The notes below the pieces were generated by a model. It was not told the DNA's origin and searched no databases. It was given only the letters and a program-made list of their open reading frames with translations. The position numbers were made by a program, and so were the translations under genes. A stretch of DNA of 64,000 nucleotides, from positions 36,251 to 100,250 of the forward strand of contig JAIERK010000107.1 in NCBI GenBank assembly GCA_019746975.1, read 5' to 3'. This stretch comes from Candidatus Obscuribacterales bacterium. GTDB lineage: Bacteria; Cyanobacteriota; Vampirovibrionia; Obscuribacterales; Obscuribacteraceae. This document shows, piece by piece, positions 25,294 through 33,873 of this stretch. How positions within the stretch are numbered: position 1 is the first letter of the stretch; every line of letters starts with the position of its first letter.

Positions 25294-26703
25294 TTACCTT
25301 TTGGAAGCGTGTGTCGGCAATAGCTCTGCCTTGACGCCTTCTCCGCACAACGCGCGGTGGATGCCGTTGGCGGCAATCTTGCCGTCTTCTACCGCCATGA
25401 CCGTAGATGCTTCGCCGTGACTACGGACGCAATCGCCGCCGGCGTAGATCTTGGGATGATCGGTTCGATTGGTCTTCTCATCAACGGCTATGTAGCCCTT
25501 CACAGTTTTGATTCCAAACTTAGCGAGCTTTTCAGTGATGTGACTATGCTTCTTCTGTCCAATCGCCGTAATGACCATGTCACATGGAATTTCAAAGTCG
25601 GATCCAGGCACCTCCACCGGTGCCCGACGACCGGACGCATCCGGTTCGCCCAAATCCATACGCCTACATTTCAGCGCTTTCACCTTGCCTCCCTCACCGA
25701 TCACCTCGACCGGCTGAGTGAGGAACATGAAACTCACACCTTCTTTAAGCGCAAACTGATACTCGAAGTGATAAGCGGGCATCTCAGCTTCCGAACGCCT
25801 GTAAATCATGTTGACCCGCTCGCTGCCTAGCCGTCTGGCGATCGTCGCGCAATCGATACCCGTATTGCCCGCTCCAATCACGCAGACTCGGTCACCGTAT
25901 TTAATATCATTAAGTGGTCTGACCTTCGTCTCTTCGATAAACTCCAGTCCGTCGAGAACGCCTTCAAGATCTTCGCCGGGAATTTGCATCTCCGGCACGG
26001 CGCCTAACCCTACCGATACGAATACGGCATCGAATTCGTCAACCAACTGTTCGAAAGTAATGTCTTTGCCGATTTCGACATTGGTCTTGATGGTGACACC
26101 AAGCTTCTCGATCATTTTGACTTCGTTGAGACTGACTTCAACCGGCTCACGGAAAACTACAATTCCGTAAGTGTCGAGACCGCCTCCCCACTCACGCTTC
26201 TCGAAGCAGGTCACGTCGAAGCCTCGTTTTGCCAGCTCTCCGGAACATGATAGGCCAGCCGGTCCCGCACCGACGACGGCTACCTTGAAGCCATTGGGCT
26301 CTCCTTTTTGGAAGAACTCGATATTGCGCTCCGCGGCATAATCCATGGCATAGCGTTGCAGACGGCCGATGGCGATCGGCTTGTGGTCGTGCGCAAGGAC
26401 ACAATCCCCTTCACAGAGGACCTCGACCGGGCAGACTCTAGAACAGGTGGCACCCAGGAGGTTAGACTCCAGGATCGTGCGGGCGCTGCCCTTTACATTG
26501 CCTGTCGAGATCTTTCGAATGAATGTGGGAATGTCAATCGTCGTCGGGCAAGCCACCATGCATGGTGCGTCGTGGCAGAACAAGCAACGATTCGCTTCAA
26601 CAACAGCTTCACGCTCGGAATATGCCGGATGATACTCCTGAAACCGTTCTTCCAGACTCATCTCCCAGGGCATATACTTGAATGGTTTATAGTGCTCAGC
26701 CAT
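25294..26703 (-). CDS. preT: NAD-dependent dihydropyrimidine dehydrogenase, subunit PreT
   Basis: A 469-residue flavoprotein of the glutamate-synthase small-subunit type. An N-terminal iron-sulfur domain carries cysteine motifs CLFCHDAPCMVAC and CSRVCPVEVLCEGDC (about 37-105); then an FAD-binding GAGPAGLSCSGEL motif (about 145) and a nucleotide-binding GAGNTGIDCA motif (about 277). It passes electrons from NAD(P)H to PreA. It lies between the amidase and preA in a four-gene minus-strand run. A related oxidoreductase role is possible, but adjacency to PreA makes PreT the best call. Confidence 0.9.
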   Translation of the reverse strand: MAEHYKPFKYMPWEMSLEERFQEYHPAYSEREAVVEANRCLFCHDAPCMVACPTTIDIPTFIRKISTGNVKGSARTILESNLLGATCSRVCPVEVLCEGDCVLAHDHKPIAIGRLQRYAMDYAAERNIEFFQKGEPNGFKVAVVGAGPAGLSCSGELAKRGFDVTCFEKREWGGGLDTYGIVVFREPVEVSLNEVKMIEKLGVTIKTNVEIGKDITFEQLVDEFDAVFVSVGLGAVPEMQIPGEDLEGVLDGLEFIEETKVRPLNDIKYGDRVCVIGAGNTGIDCATIARRLGSERVNMIYRRSEAEMPAYHFEYQFALKEGVSFMFLTQPVEVIGEGGKVKALKCRRMDLGEPDASGRRAPVEVPGSDFEIPCDMVITAIGQKKHSHITEKLAKFGIKTVKGYIAVDEKTNRTDHPKIYAGGDCVRSHGEASTVMAVEDGKIAANGIHRALCGEGVKAELLPTHASKR

Positions 26704-26786
26704 GTGCTTTTCATCTTCATCAGTAAGGGAAACATCGAATAGAGGCGCTAGCTAATGTACGCAAATCCATCAGATAGCCGAACTGC

Positions 26787-27674
26787 TTACAGGCGCACCA
26801 ACTCATCGTAGGTCTCAGGTCTTCGATCGCGGTAGAACTGCCAGGTATGACGCACTTCTTTGATTTGATCCAGATCGAGATCGGCAACTACGAGCTCTTC
26901 CTGCTCTCGACTCGCTTCAGCGATGATCTGTCCTCTCGGGTTGCAGAAGTAGCTCGTACCATAAAACTGCCCGATGTTCCACGGCTCTTCAGTGCCGACG
27001 CGGTTGATGGCACCAACGAAGTAGCCATTGGCAGCAGCGTGGGCCGGTTGCTCGAGCTTCCATAGATATTCTGAAAGACCGGCGACGGTAGCGGAGGGGT
27101 TGAAGACAATCTCTGCGCCATTAAGACCTAGTGCTCTTGCGCCTTCCGGGAAGTGGCGGTCGTAGCAGATGTAGACGCCGATGGTGGCATATCTGGTGCG
27201 AAATACGGGGTAGCCGAGATTGCCGGGCTTGAAGTAGAACTTTTCCCAGAAGCCAGGTGCGACGTGGGGAATGTGATTCTTTCGGTACTTGCCGAGGTAG
27301 GAGCCGTCAGCATCGATGACGGCGGCGGTGTTGTAATAGACACCGGTCTGCTCTTTTTCGTAGATAGGCACGACCAGGACCATTTCGTATTCTTTCGCGA
27401 CCGTCTGAAGCTTCTGGATCGTAGGACCATCAGGTATCTGCTCGGCAGCATCGTACCAGCAAGTCTCCTGCTCAGCACAGAAGTACGGACCATTGAAGAT
27501 CTCCTGATAGCAGAGGATCTTCACACCCTTTTCATGAGCCTGTTTCGTATACTTCAGATGCTTTTCGAGCATCGCATCTTTGATCTTCTGGATGGCATTT
27601 GAGTCGGTGCCGCCCTCCTTCGAGATCACTTCGTTCTTTGTTTGAATGAGTCCGCACCGTACGATATTGCTCAT
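26787..27674 (-). CDS. Nitrilase-superfamily amidohydrolase, probable beta-ureidopropionase
   Basis: The 295-residue protein has the carbon-nitrogen hydrolase triad: Glu58 (CYQEIF), Lys132 (KYRKNHIP) and Cys170 (GVYICYDRHFP). In the context of preT, preA and a class III aminotransferase the likely reaction is N-carbamoyl-beta-alanine to beta-alanine, CO2 and ammonia, the third step of pyrimidine breakdown. The sequence alone would also allow N-carbamoylputrescine amidase. The start ATG has AAGGAG and AGGG upstream. Length is in the usual 280-300 range for the bacterial enzyme. Confidence 0.85.
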   Translation of the reverse strand: MSNIVRCGLIQTKNEVISKEGGTDSNAIQKIKDAMLEKHLKYTKQAHEKGVKILCYQEIFNGPYFCAEQETCWYDAAEQIPDGPTIQKLQTVAKEYEMVLVVPIYEKEQTGVYYNTAAVIDADGSYLGKYRKNHIPHVAPGFWEKFYFKPGNLGYPVFRTRYATIGVYICYDRHFPEGARALGLNGAEIVFNPSATVAGLSEYLWKLEQPAHAAANGYFVGAINRVGTEEPWNIGQFYGTSYFCNPRGQIIAEASREQEELVVADLDLDQIKEVRHTWQFYRDRRPETYDELVRL

Positions 27675-27793
27675 AACGCTACCCTGTGCTCCTTACCGAT
27701 TGATTTGCGCCTAGTTAAATCTGTTTATAAACCGAACATATTGGATGATTTAGGGCGATCTCGAGATCGATTGACGACATCGCCACCTCTGGA

Positions 27794-29104
27794 CTAGCCG
27801 ACGCTAACTTTAGCTGTCGACTCAAGAGCCTTCTTCAGAGACTTCAACATTATGTCGGCGTGCTCTTTGGTGATTGTCATCGGTGGCTTGACCCGAACGA
27901 CGTTGCCGTAGAGACCGCCTTTTCCGACGATTACGCCGTCATCTTTGGTCGTCTCGACTAATCGCATTGTTTCTTGAACGAGTGGCGTCTTCTTCTTGTC
28001 TGCCAGCTCCATCCCTAGCATCAGACCCTTGCCGCGCACGTCACCTATCAGATCGGGGAAGTGTTTCTGCAAATCTTCTAGACCAGCCTTGATGTAGTTA
28101 CCCACCTCAAGAGCATTGGCCATGAGCTTTTCCTCTTCAATGACCTCGAGTACGGTGCATGCGGTTGCAGCCGATATCGGGTTGCCACCGAAGGTATTGA
28201 TCTGTTGTTTCGACGCTTTCTCCGCTATCTCCGGCGTAGTGATCACGGCTCCGATCGGCAGACCGTTGCCCAGACCTTTCGCCATCGTGATCATGTCAGG
28301 CTCTACGCCGTAGCTTTGAATGCCGAACCAGTGAGTACCAGTCCTGCCCACGCCGGTTTGAACTTCGTCAGAGATGAAGAGTACACCGTAGTTGCTGAGG
28401 ACTTTCTTCACTTCTTTGAAGTAATCATCAGGCGGTGTGATTGTTCCGCCTACGCCCTGGATCGGCTCAGCAATATAGACCGCCGGCTTACCGGAAGTCT
28501 GTGTCTGAATGACACGCTCGATGTCTTTGACACATTCCATCTGACAGGAATCCGGTGTTTTTTGAAACGGGCAGCGATAGCAATACGCATTTGCCGCATG
28601 AACAATGCCGATCGCAGGCATGATGTCAGGTCGGTAGTTGTGATTAGCAGTGAGGGTGCCTGCCAGATGCGACTCGCCGTGATAAGAATGCTGCAATGCG
28701 ATCACTTCGTTGCGACCGCTCGCCAACCTGGCTACTTTGATCGCCGCTTCGTTGGCTTCTGTTCCTGAGTTGGTGATAAATGACTTGGACAGATTACCGG
28801 GCGTGATCTGGGCGAGCTTTTCCGCTAGGTCGACCATCGGTTGAGTCATGAAGATGGTGGAGGTATGTTGCAAGGTCTCGACTTGCTGGACGGTTGTCTT
28901 CACAACTTTCGGATGACAATGTCCGACGCTGACGGTGACGATACCGGCGAACATATCGAGGTACTCTCGGCCCTTCTCGTCGTAGAGGTGAACGCCCTTA
29001 CCTTTCACGAAATTGGGCGGATCGCTGTAGAGTTGCCTGACGCTCGGGAAAAGGTACTTGTCCCGCTTCTTCTTCAATTCGTCTCGATTCAGTGTAGCTG
29101 TCAC
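27794..29104 (-). CDS. Class III aminotransferase (AGXT2-like, probable beta-alanine/BAIBA transaminase)
   Basis: The GTG at 29104 is chosen because AGGAGG sits eight bases upstream; a longer frame to 29161 lacks a ribosome site. The 436-residue PLP enzyme shows NSGTEANEAAIKVAR, SYHGES, the DEVQTGVGRTG motif and the Schiff-base lysine in TMAKGLGNGLP. A Cys-rich insert (CYRCPFQKTPDSCQMEC) is typical of the AGXT2-like branch. As first gene of the operon with the amidase, preT and preA, it probably transaminates beta-alanine or beta-aminoisobutyrate, the last step of pyrimidine breakdown. Confidence 0.87.
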   Translation of the reverse strand: MTATLNRDELKKKRDKYLFPSVRQLYSDPPNFVKGKGVHLYDEKGREYLDMFAGIVTVSVGHCHPKVVKTTVQQVETLQHTSTIFMTQPMVDLAEKLAQITPGNLSKSFITNSGTEANEAAIKVARLASGRNEVIALQHSYHGESHLAGTLTANHNYRPDIMPAIGIVHAANAYCYRCPFQKTPDSCQMECVKDIERVIQTQTSGKPAVYIAEPIQGVGGTITPPDDYFKEVKKVLSNYGVLFISDEVQTGVGRTGTHWFGIQSYGVEPDMITMAKGLGNGLPIGAVITTPEIAEKASKQQINTFGGNPISAATACTVLEVIEEEKLMANALEVGNYIKAGLEDLQKHFPDLIGDVRGKGLMLGMELADKKKTPLVQETMRLVETTKDDGVIVGKGGLYGNVVRVKPPMTITKEHADIMLKSLKKALESTAKVSVG

Positions 29105-29325
29105 GCACGCAACCTCCTGCGACCTCGTCCTGATACTGCATGTGATGCCCAAAGCCGCCATTGCACTCTCGATGCGAAAGCAAGCGCCGAAGGGAAATCA
29201 ACATCCCCGGATATTGAGCCATCTCTCGAATAACGAGACAAAAATCCGCCTCGCCTCACCTTTTCAAGGGGTGCTGCAAGGACCTTCGAACTGGCTGTAT
29301 AGAACCCGGATATGCCTGTGCTGAA

Positions 29326-29355
29326 ATGGTACTCACTAATTGTTAAGATCGTCAA
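29326..29355 (-). promoter_or_regulatory. Candidate promoter of the pyrimidine catabolism operon
   Basis: Reading the minus strand, TTGACG (29355-29350) and TACCAT (29331-29326) are 18 bases apart. It would give a leader of about 215 bases before the GTG at 29104. The rest of the 466-bp divergent gap (29105-29570) is AT-rich and must also hold the MBOAT promoter, which could not be placed; no other gene is visible there. Confidence 0.3.
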
Positions 29356-29570
29356 TATTTCTGGTTTAATGCTTGCTAATGCAATAAACCTAATATCTTT
29401 CTAGAGTGTCAAATCGTCTACATTAATGACAACATCTTATTCGTTTGTAAGGAGCGCTTGTATACTGGTTCGATCCTGATTTGCCGCAATGCGGTCAGAT
29501 GAGCAGTAGCCGCTCAAAGATGAGTTCCAACATAAGACCAATAGGCATTCCAGATTCGACCAGGTAGCCC

Positions 29571-31073
29571 ATGATCTTTAGCAGCTTGCAGTATTTCTTC
29601 TTCCTCCCACTGGTTGTGCTTTTGTATTGGCGCACCAGCGGTAGTGTCAGGATGTGGGTACTCATTCTGGCAAGCTATTATTTTTATATGAGCTGGATGC
29701 CGGTGTATGGGCTCTTGCTTTTCGGCATCACTCTCGTCAACTGGCTTCTGGGCAAAGCGCTGTTCAAAGCGATCGATAGACCAGAAGGTAAGTCGCCAAG
29801 TGCGAAGTGGCTACTGTGGCTGGGATTGCTCATCAATTTGGGCAGCCTCTTCTACTACAAATACGCCAACTTCGCGGTGCAAGCACTGGGCGACACTTAT
29901 CGTGTGATAGCTCAAGCATTGGCATTCGTCGCGCCGGCAGCCAAGCAATTGCCACCTTGGGACGCGCCTTTGTATGACATATTCCTTCCGCTTGCAATCT
30001 CGTTCTTCGTATTCGAGTTCGTCCATTATCTAATCGATATTTATCGCGGCGACAAGCCGGTGCAGTCATTCACCAAATTCATGGTGTTTTCTGCTTTCTT
30101 TCCATCGCAAATTGCTGGACCGATCAAACGTTATCAGGACTTCATCAAACAGCTCATCGATCCCACAAAACTGACCACACCGGTTTTCTTTGAGGCAGTT
30201 GGTCTATTCATTCAGGGATTGTTCAAAAAGGTCGCAATTGCAGACCCGATAGGGTCTTTGATCTTCCCGTACTACGCGCAGTACGCGCCGATGAGCTCTG
30301 GAGACGCATGGCTCATCGCTCTCGGTTTTGTCATTCAATGTTATTGCGATTTCTCCGCATACACCGATATGGCAAAGGGCTCTGCGCTATTGATGGGCAT
30401 AAGATTGCCCGACAATTTCGCCCTACCGCTCCTTGCAACAAACTTATCCGATTTCTGGCGGCGTTGGCACATGTCGCTCTCTTCGTGGCTTAGAGACTAC
30501 GTATACTTTCCTCTCGCAGGCGGCGGCAAAGACCGCCTTCTCACATGGCGAGCTTTATTCATCACCATGGTAGTTTGCGGAATGTGGCACGGTGTCGGTT
30601 GGCACTATGCAGTTTTCGGAATGATTCAGGGTGTCGCCTTGATCATGCACCGTGAATGGCGTTTGGCGCTCAGAAAGCTGCCTGCCGTCGAAAAGGCGCT
30701 GAACAATCCAGTAATGAATGTGGTCAATAACATCTTGGTAGTTCTGTTCGTCGTCCTGACCTATGTCGTCTTTCGAGCACCCGATGTGACAAGAGCCATC
30801 AACGTCGAATTGAGCCTGTTCAACGTCGGAGCCGAATGCCAGCTTTGGGAGCCAATTCTGAAAGCCGGACTTATACCGATCATCAGTTTGTACCTGCTGG
30901 CCTTCGGACTCAATGAGTTGGCTGTTCGCTATCCGGAAAAGTTCCGCTTCATTCGAGATCCACAGATCGGTTACGCCTATCCATTCAGACTGGCGACCTG
31001 GACTGCAGCGCTGATTCTCACGGTCGCTGCTCGCCCGCTCGCTGCTGTTCCATTCGTATATTTCCAGTTCTAG
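29571..31073 (+). CDS. MBOAT family O-acyltransferase (AlgI-like)
   Basis: A 500-residue polytopic protein with AlgI-type features: opening FSSLQYFFFLPLVVLLYW, SDFWRRWHMSLSSWLRDYVY, and the conserved histidine His340 in CGMWHGVGWHYAVFG. AlgI-like MBOATs move acyl (usually acetyl) groups across the membrane for O-acylation of exopolysaccharide or cell wall. An SGNH-type protein follows in the same direction, the classical partner that transfers the group outside. The glycan is not identified; the ugd-uxs genes 30 kb away may feed it. Confidence 0.92.
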   Translation: MIFSSLQYFFFLPLVVLLYWRTSGSVRMWVLILASYYFYMSWMPVYGLLLFGITLVNWLLGKALFKAIDRPEGKSPSAKWLLWLGLLINLGSLFYYKYANFAVQALGDTYRVIAQALAFVAPAAKQLPPWDAPLYDIFLPLAISFFVFEFVHYLIDIYRGDKPVQSFTKFMVFSAFFPSQIAGPIKRYQDFIKQLIDPTKLTTPVFFEAVGLFIQGLFKKVAIADPIGSLIFPYYAQYAPMSSGDAWLIALGFVIQCYCDFSAYTDMAKGSALLMGIRLPDNFALPLLATNLSDFWRRWHMSLSSWLRDYVYFPLAGGGKDRLLTWRALFITMVVCGMWHGVGWHYAVFGMIQGVALIMHREWRLALRKLPAVEKALNNPVMNVVNNILVVLFVVLTYVVFRAPDVTRAINVELSLFNVGAECQLWEPILKAGLIPIISLYLLAFGLNELAVRYPEKFRFIRDPQIGYAYPFRLATWTAALILTVAARPLAAVPFVYFQF

Positions 31074-31086
31074 GTTCGAGGTATCC

Positions 31087-31260
31087 ATGAAAGAGCGACA
31101 TCGCTGCATACAGCCCAAAGAAAGACTCACTGTCCATCCGCGAGCGCGCGTTTCCAGCAAGCGCACTCGTATTCTCGATCCTAGAGTCAATTTATTATGC
31201 ACACGACCGCTCGCATTGGCTGCAAAAGACCGTATTCTAAACCCCAGTAAGCAGGGCTAG
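31087..31260 (+). CDS. Small basic protein (57 aa) inside the acylation operon
   Basis: ATG 31087 lies 13 bases after the MBOAT stop with GAGGT six bases upstream, and the frame runs to TAG at 31258-31260. The product is strongly basic (MKERHRCIQPKERLTVHPRA start) with no membrane segment and no known family. Tight spacing and the ribosome site support translation; low sequence complexity and lack of a known relative argue for caution. Confidence 0.4.
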   Translation: MKERHRCIQPKERLTVHPRARVSSKRTRILDPRVNLLCTRPLALAAKDRILNPSKQG

Positions 31261-31288
31261 CCGACAAAGGACGCTAAGGAGATTTTCG

Positions 31289-32872
31289 ATGGTTGTTTCG
31301 GCACCAATCAAAACCCAAGAGACGGGTGAAGTAGCGGTTACACCCAGAAAAAACTGGCTGAAGCTTATTCTCGTGTGCGTCGTTCTTCAGATTTTTGCTC
31401 TGTTGTTCACAGAGTTCATGCTGTTTGTCGCAGGTTTCGGTGAAGAAGAGATCTTTGCGTTTGACAAAGAGCTCGGAACGAAGCACATGACGAACAAGCG
31501 TATAACCTGGCGCAGCGAAGGCTACGGTTGCACGTATTTTGACGCCAACGGAATGCAGGAAGACAATCTGACCGTGGCAAAACCACCAAATACCTATCGC
31601 GTGGCGGTGCTCGGCGATTCGATGGTAGAAGGATTGCAGGTCCATAACGAAGATAAGTTCAGTCGAATTTTGGATAAGTCGGTAAAATTAGCCGACGGCA
31701 AGAAGCTTCAGGTTCTCAACTTCGGCACATCAGGCTACTCCACAGCGCAAGCGTATGTTCAGTTGAAAAACAAAGTGCTGCAGTTTTCACCAGATATGGT
31801 GATACTAGGTTATGACAGCCGTGACATTTTTGAAAACTGGTCTCCGGCAGACGCCACGCTTTCGAACGTTCGTCCAGTAGCGCTGCATCTGCCCGGACAG
31901 AAACTGGTCGTTAACAGCGCTGGAATCGACGAGTGGATGAAGTCACCACGAGCGAAATTCCTCACTCAAATCAGCTGGATCCGTCAGAACAGCAGGCTAT
32001 GGGGCCTAATCTCCGCAATGGAGACGGAGCTGAGTTTCAACAACACTACTTATAAAACGGCCATCGAGCTTATCACTCGTCCGAAGAAGGCGTTCAAGAA
32101 GATCTGGGAAGAATGCTCCAAGCCAGAGTTCTGGGATGTAAAAAAACTGTTTCCGGCAAGCTCCAATAACGGACCGTCGTTCAAAATCCCATTTTTTGCC
32201 GGCAAGGATATGAATGCCGACCTGGCAAAATCCTTCCCGACAGGCGCGAAGAAGCGACGAGCAAAAGCGGCTGAAGCAACAACCGCAGACACCAAATCTG
32301 GTGCCTCCAGTCCGGAAGAGCAAGTAGTGTCGAACGCCACTGACATCGAACCAGAAAACCGCCTGACAGGCGCACCTTCCCATCGTTCTCACAACGGGGG
32401 CAAGGGAAGAAATTTTGCTGAACTCGAGAAGGATACAGTTGGAAAAGCGAAGACGGCAGAGCAACAGCCGATCGACGAAGGTGCCAGAAAGTATATTGAT
32501 TTGATGAGCCACACGCTGAGCTCATTGGTGAAAGAGATGGACGGTATCTGCAAAGCCAACAACGTCAGATTCGTCGTCGCTGCTCTACCTGCCCGAATCG
32601 GCGTAGTGCCGTATCCGGGAACAGATACGACGATGTACGGACTGGACTACCAGGGCGAAGTTGGAATTGTGCAAACGGCCTGCAAGAAGAACCAGATACC
32701 ATTCATAGACCTTGTGAAGCCGGCGACCGAGCTCACGCCGAAAGAGAAGACACGATTGTTCTACTCTCTGCACCTTGCGCCTTACGGTCACAAATTCGTC
32801 GCAGATCGCCTCGGTCCATTCATCGAAGAATTGACCAAGCCCCAGACCGGATCGGCTCCAATTGGCAGATGA
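31289..32872 (+). CDS. Membrane-anchored SGNH-hydrolase-like protein (AlgJ/AlgX-type role)
   Basis: The 527-residue protein has one N-terminal membrane helix (about 24-45), then an SGNH fold: the nucleophile Ser111 in VAVLGDSMVEG, a conserved glycine in NFGTSGYST, block III GYDSRD (Asp where many members have Asn) and a C-terminal LHLAPYGHK block with His495 and His501. A long Ala/Lys/Ser-rich insertion (about 310-390) interrupts the fold. Clear AAGGAG precedes the ATG. With the MBOAT protein it likely completes O-acylation of a surface polysaccharide on the outer face of the membrane. Confidence 0.8.
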   Translation: MVVSAPIKTQETGEVAVTPRKNWLKLILVCVVLQIFALLFTEFMLFVAGFGEEEIFAFDKELGTKHMTNKRITWRSEGYGCTYFDANGMQEDNLTVAKPPNTYRVAVLGDSMVEGLQVHNEDKFSRILDKSVKLADGKKLQVLNFGTSGYSTAQAYVQLKNKVLQFSPDMVILGYDSRDIFENWSPADATLSNVRPVALHLPGQKLVVNSAGIDEWMKSPRAKFLTQISWIRQNSRLWGLISAMETELSFNNTTYKTAIELITRPKKAFKKIWEECSKPEFWDVKKLFPASSNNGPSFKIPFFAGKDMNADLAKSFPTGAKKRRAKAAEATTADTKSGASSPEEQVVSNATDIEPENRLTGAPSHRSHNGGKGRNFAELEKDTVGKAKTAEQQPIDEGARKYIDLMSHTLSSLVKEMDGICKANNVRFVVAALPARIGVVPYPGTDTTMYGLDYQGEVGIVQTACKKNQIPFIDLVKPATELTPKEKTRLFYSLHLAPYGHKFVADRLGPFIEELTKPQTGSAPIGR

Positions 32873-32900
32873 GCTGAGAAACGCATCTAAAGGCGTCAGA

Positions 32901-33299
32901 ATGTCGCCGGATAAGGCGATTGAGTTGGAAGCCGTGCTCGCTGCCGACCCAACCGACTACGAAGCTCGATGTAAGCTTCTGGGTTACTATAGTGCAAACA
33001 GATTTACCGATCCGAAGGGACTGACGCGTTTTCATCAGCACGTGCTCTGGGTGATCGCGAACATTCCTCAGGAAAAAATTGCAAGTACTCGATATGCGCA
33101 CTTCGATCCATCCATTGATGGATACGCAATCTACGAGAGCGGAAAAGCAATCTGGCTAGATAACGTTTCCAAAAATCCATTGTCCCATGCACTAGTCACG
33201 GCAGCCGCGCTCTACATAGCGGCCGTCGACAAGAACGCAGCTGCGGAGCTGTCTAAACAAGGCGACCAGCTCATTAAAGAGGTTGATACCACCGATTAA
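32901..33299 (+). CDS. TPR-like soluble protein of unknown function
   Basis: ATG 32901 has AAAGG eight bases upstream and is preferred over an in-frame TTG at 32862 that would overlap the SGNH gene. The 132-residue product begins with a helix-turn-helix repeat (ELEAVLAADPTDYEARCKLL) typical of degenerate tetratricopeptide units, followed by RFHQHVLWVIANIP, and ends acidic. No enzyme motif. It follows the SGNH gene by 28 bases, so it belongs to the acylation operon, perhaps as an accessory scaffold. Confidence 0.6.
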   Translation: MSPDKAIELEAVLAADPTDYEARCKLLGYYSANRFTDPKGLTRFHQHVLWVIANIPQEKIASTRYAHFDPSIDGYAIYESGKAIWLDNVSKNPLSHALVTAAALYIAAVDKNAAAELSKQGDQLIKEVDTTD

Positions 33300-33436
33300 T
33301 GTTTTGCATTGAGCAGCTCCTCGTCGAAGCCGGAGTGATATCGCCGATTGATCTGTTGCATTGGGCAGAGGACCAGAGGTCGGAAACAATTCCGAACGCG
33401 GTCCGCCAGCGTCTCGCGGGCACCGAAAGCCCCTAA
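33299..33436 (+). CDS. Very small protein (45 aa) coupled to the preceding gene
   Basis: The stop of the previous gene and this start overlap as TAATG at 33297-33301, the arrangement of translational coupling. The 45-residue product (IEQLLVEAGVISPIDLLHWA near the start) resembles the beginning of MshEN-like domains (LLVEAGxIS pattern) but stops after 45 codons. It may be a real short protein or the remains of a longer gene. No known family can be assigned. Confidence 0.42.
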   Translation: MFCIEQLLVEAGVISPIDLLHWAEDQRSETIPNAVRQRLAGTESP

Positions 33437-33543
33437 CCGGTTCAGCCCGAGTGACTCAACAATTCCGAATTAGACAAGTCATCTCCAAAGCCCCGGATAC
33501 CAAGCCATTGCGGCATTCGAGCCGATCTTCGGTTTGTCCATTC

Positions 33544-33807
33544 ATGACAGACCATACAAACAAGCACGGTGCTGAAAAGCTGTCTGTCATTCAAAAGTTG
33601 ACCGTCGCTAAACTGATTCAAGATTTGGCGGCTTCCGAGGAGGGGAGCTCAGTACAGCAGATTGATAGGCGCTTTAATAACGCTATTCGCGATGAATCGC
33701 AGCGGGAATTCGCCACCATCAGATTGCTTCAAAAATCGGACACCGCTTCAAAAAAGGCTCTAGCGATTGCCAGAGCCTTTTCTCAACTGTCCATATTCTC
33801 ACTCTAG
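33544..33807 (+). CDS. Doubtful 87-aa open frame
   Basis: An ATG frame with protein-like helical composition (SVIQKLTVAKLIQDLAASEE) but no ribosome-binding site, whose last codons run through the strong hairpin at 33752-33781. That hairpin is better explained as the terminator of the opposite gene. Listed only because the 437-bp gap 33437-33873 has no other coding signal; it also contains two AACAATTCCGAA copies 72 bp apart near 33387 and 33459. Confidence 0.22.
   Translation: MTDHTNKHGAEKLSVIQKLTVAKLIQDLAASEEGSSVQQIDRRFNNAIRDESQREFATIRLLQKSDTASKKALAIARAFSQLSIFSL
33750..33781 (-). terminator. Rho-independent terminator of the haemagglutinin-like gene
   Basis: AAAAGGCTCT (33752-33761) and AGAGCCTTTT (33772-33781) form a perfect 10-bp stem with a 10-base loop. 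On the minus strand it is followed by a run of six T (33755-33750), about 95 bases past the stop at 33874. On the plus strand there are only four T, so minus-strand termination is the better reading. Confidence 0.8.
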
Positions 33808-33873
33808 CGAGGTTATCTTTCTCGGCTTTGCCGTGAAGACCGCCTTCCAGCCTGAAGAAACCGATTGGACAGA

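Noticed and set aside
29440..29500. tRNA-like GGTTCGATCC near 29467
   Set aside because: Only a T-loop-like word; no acceptor, D or anticodon stems around it.
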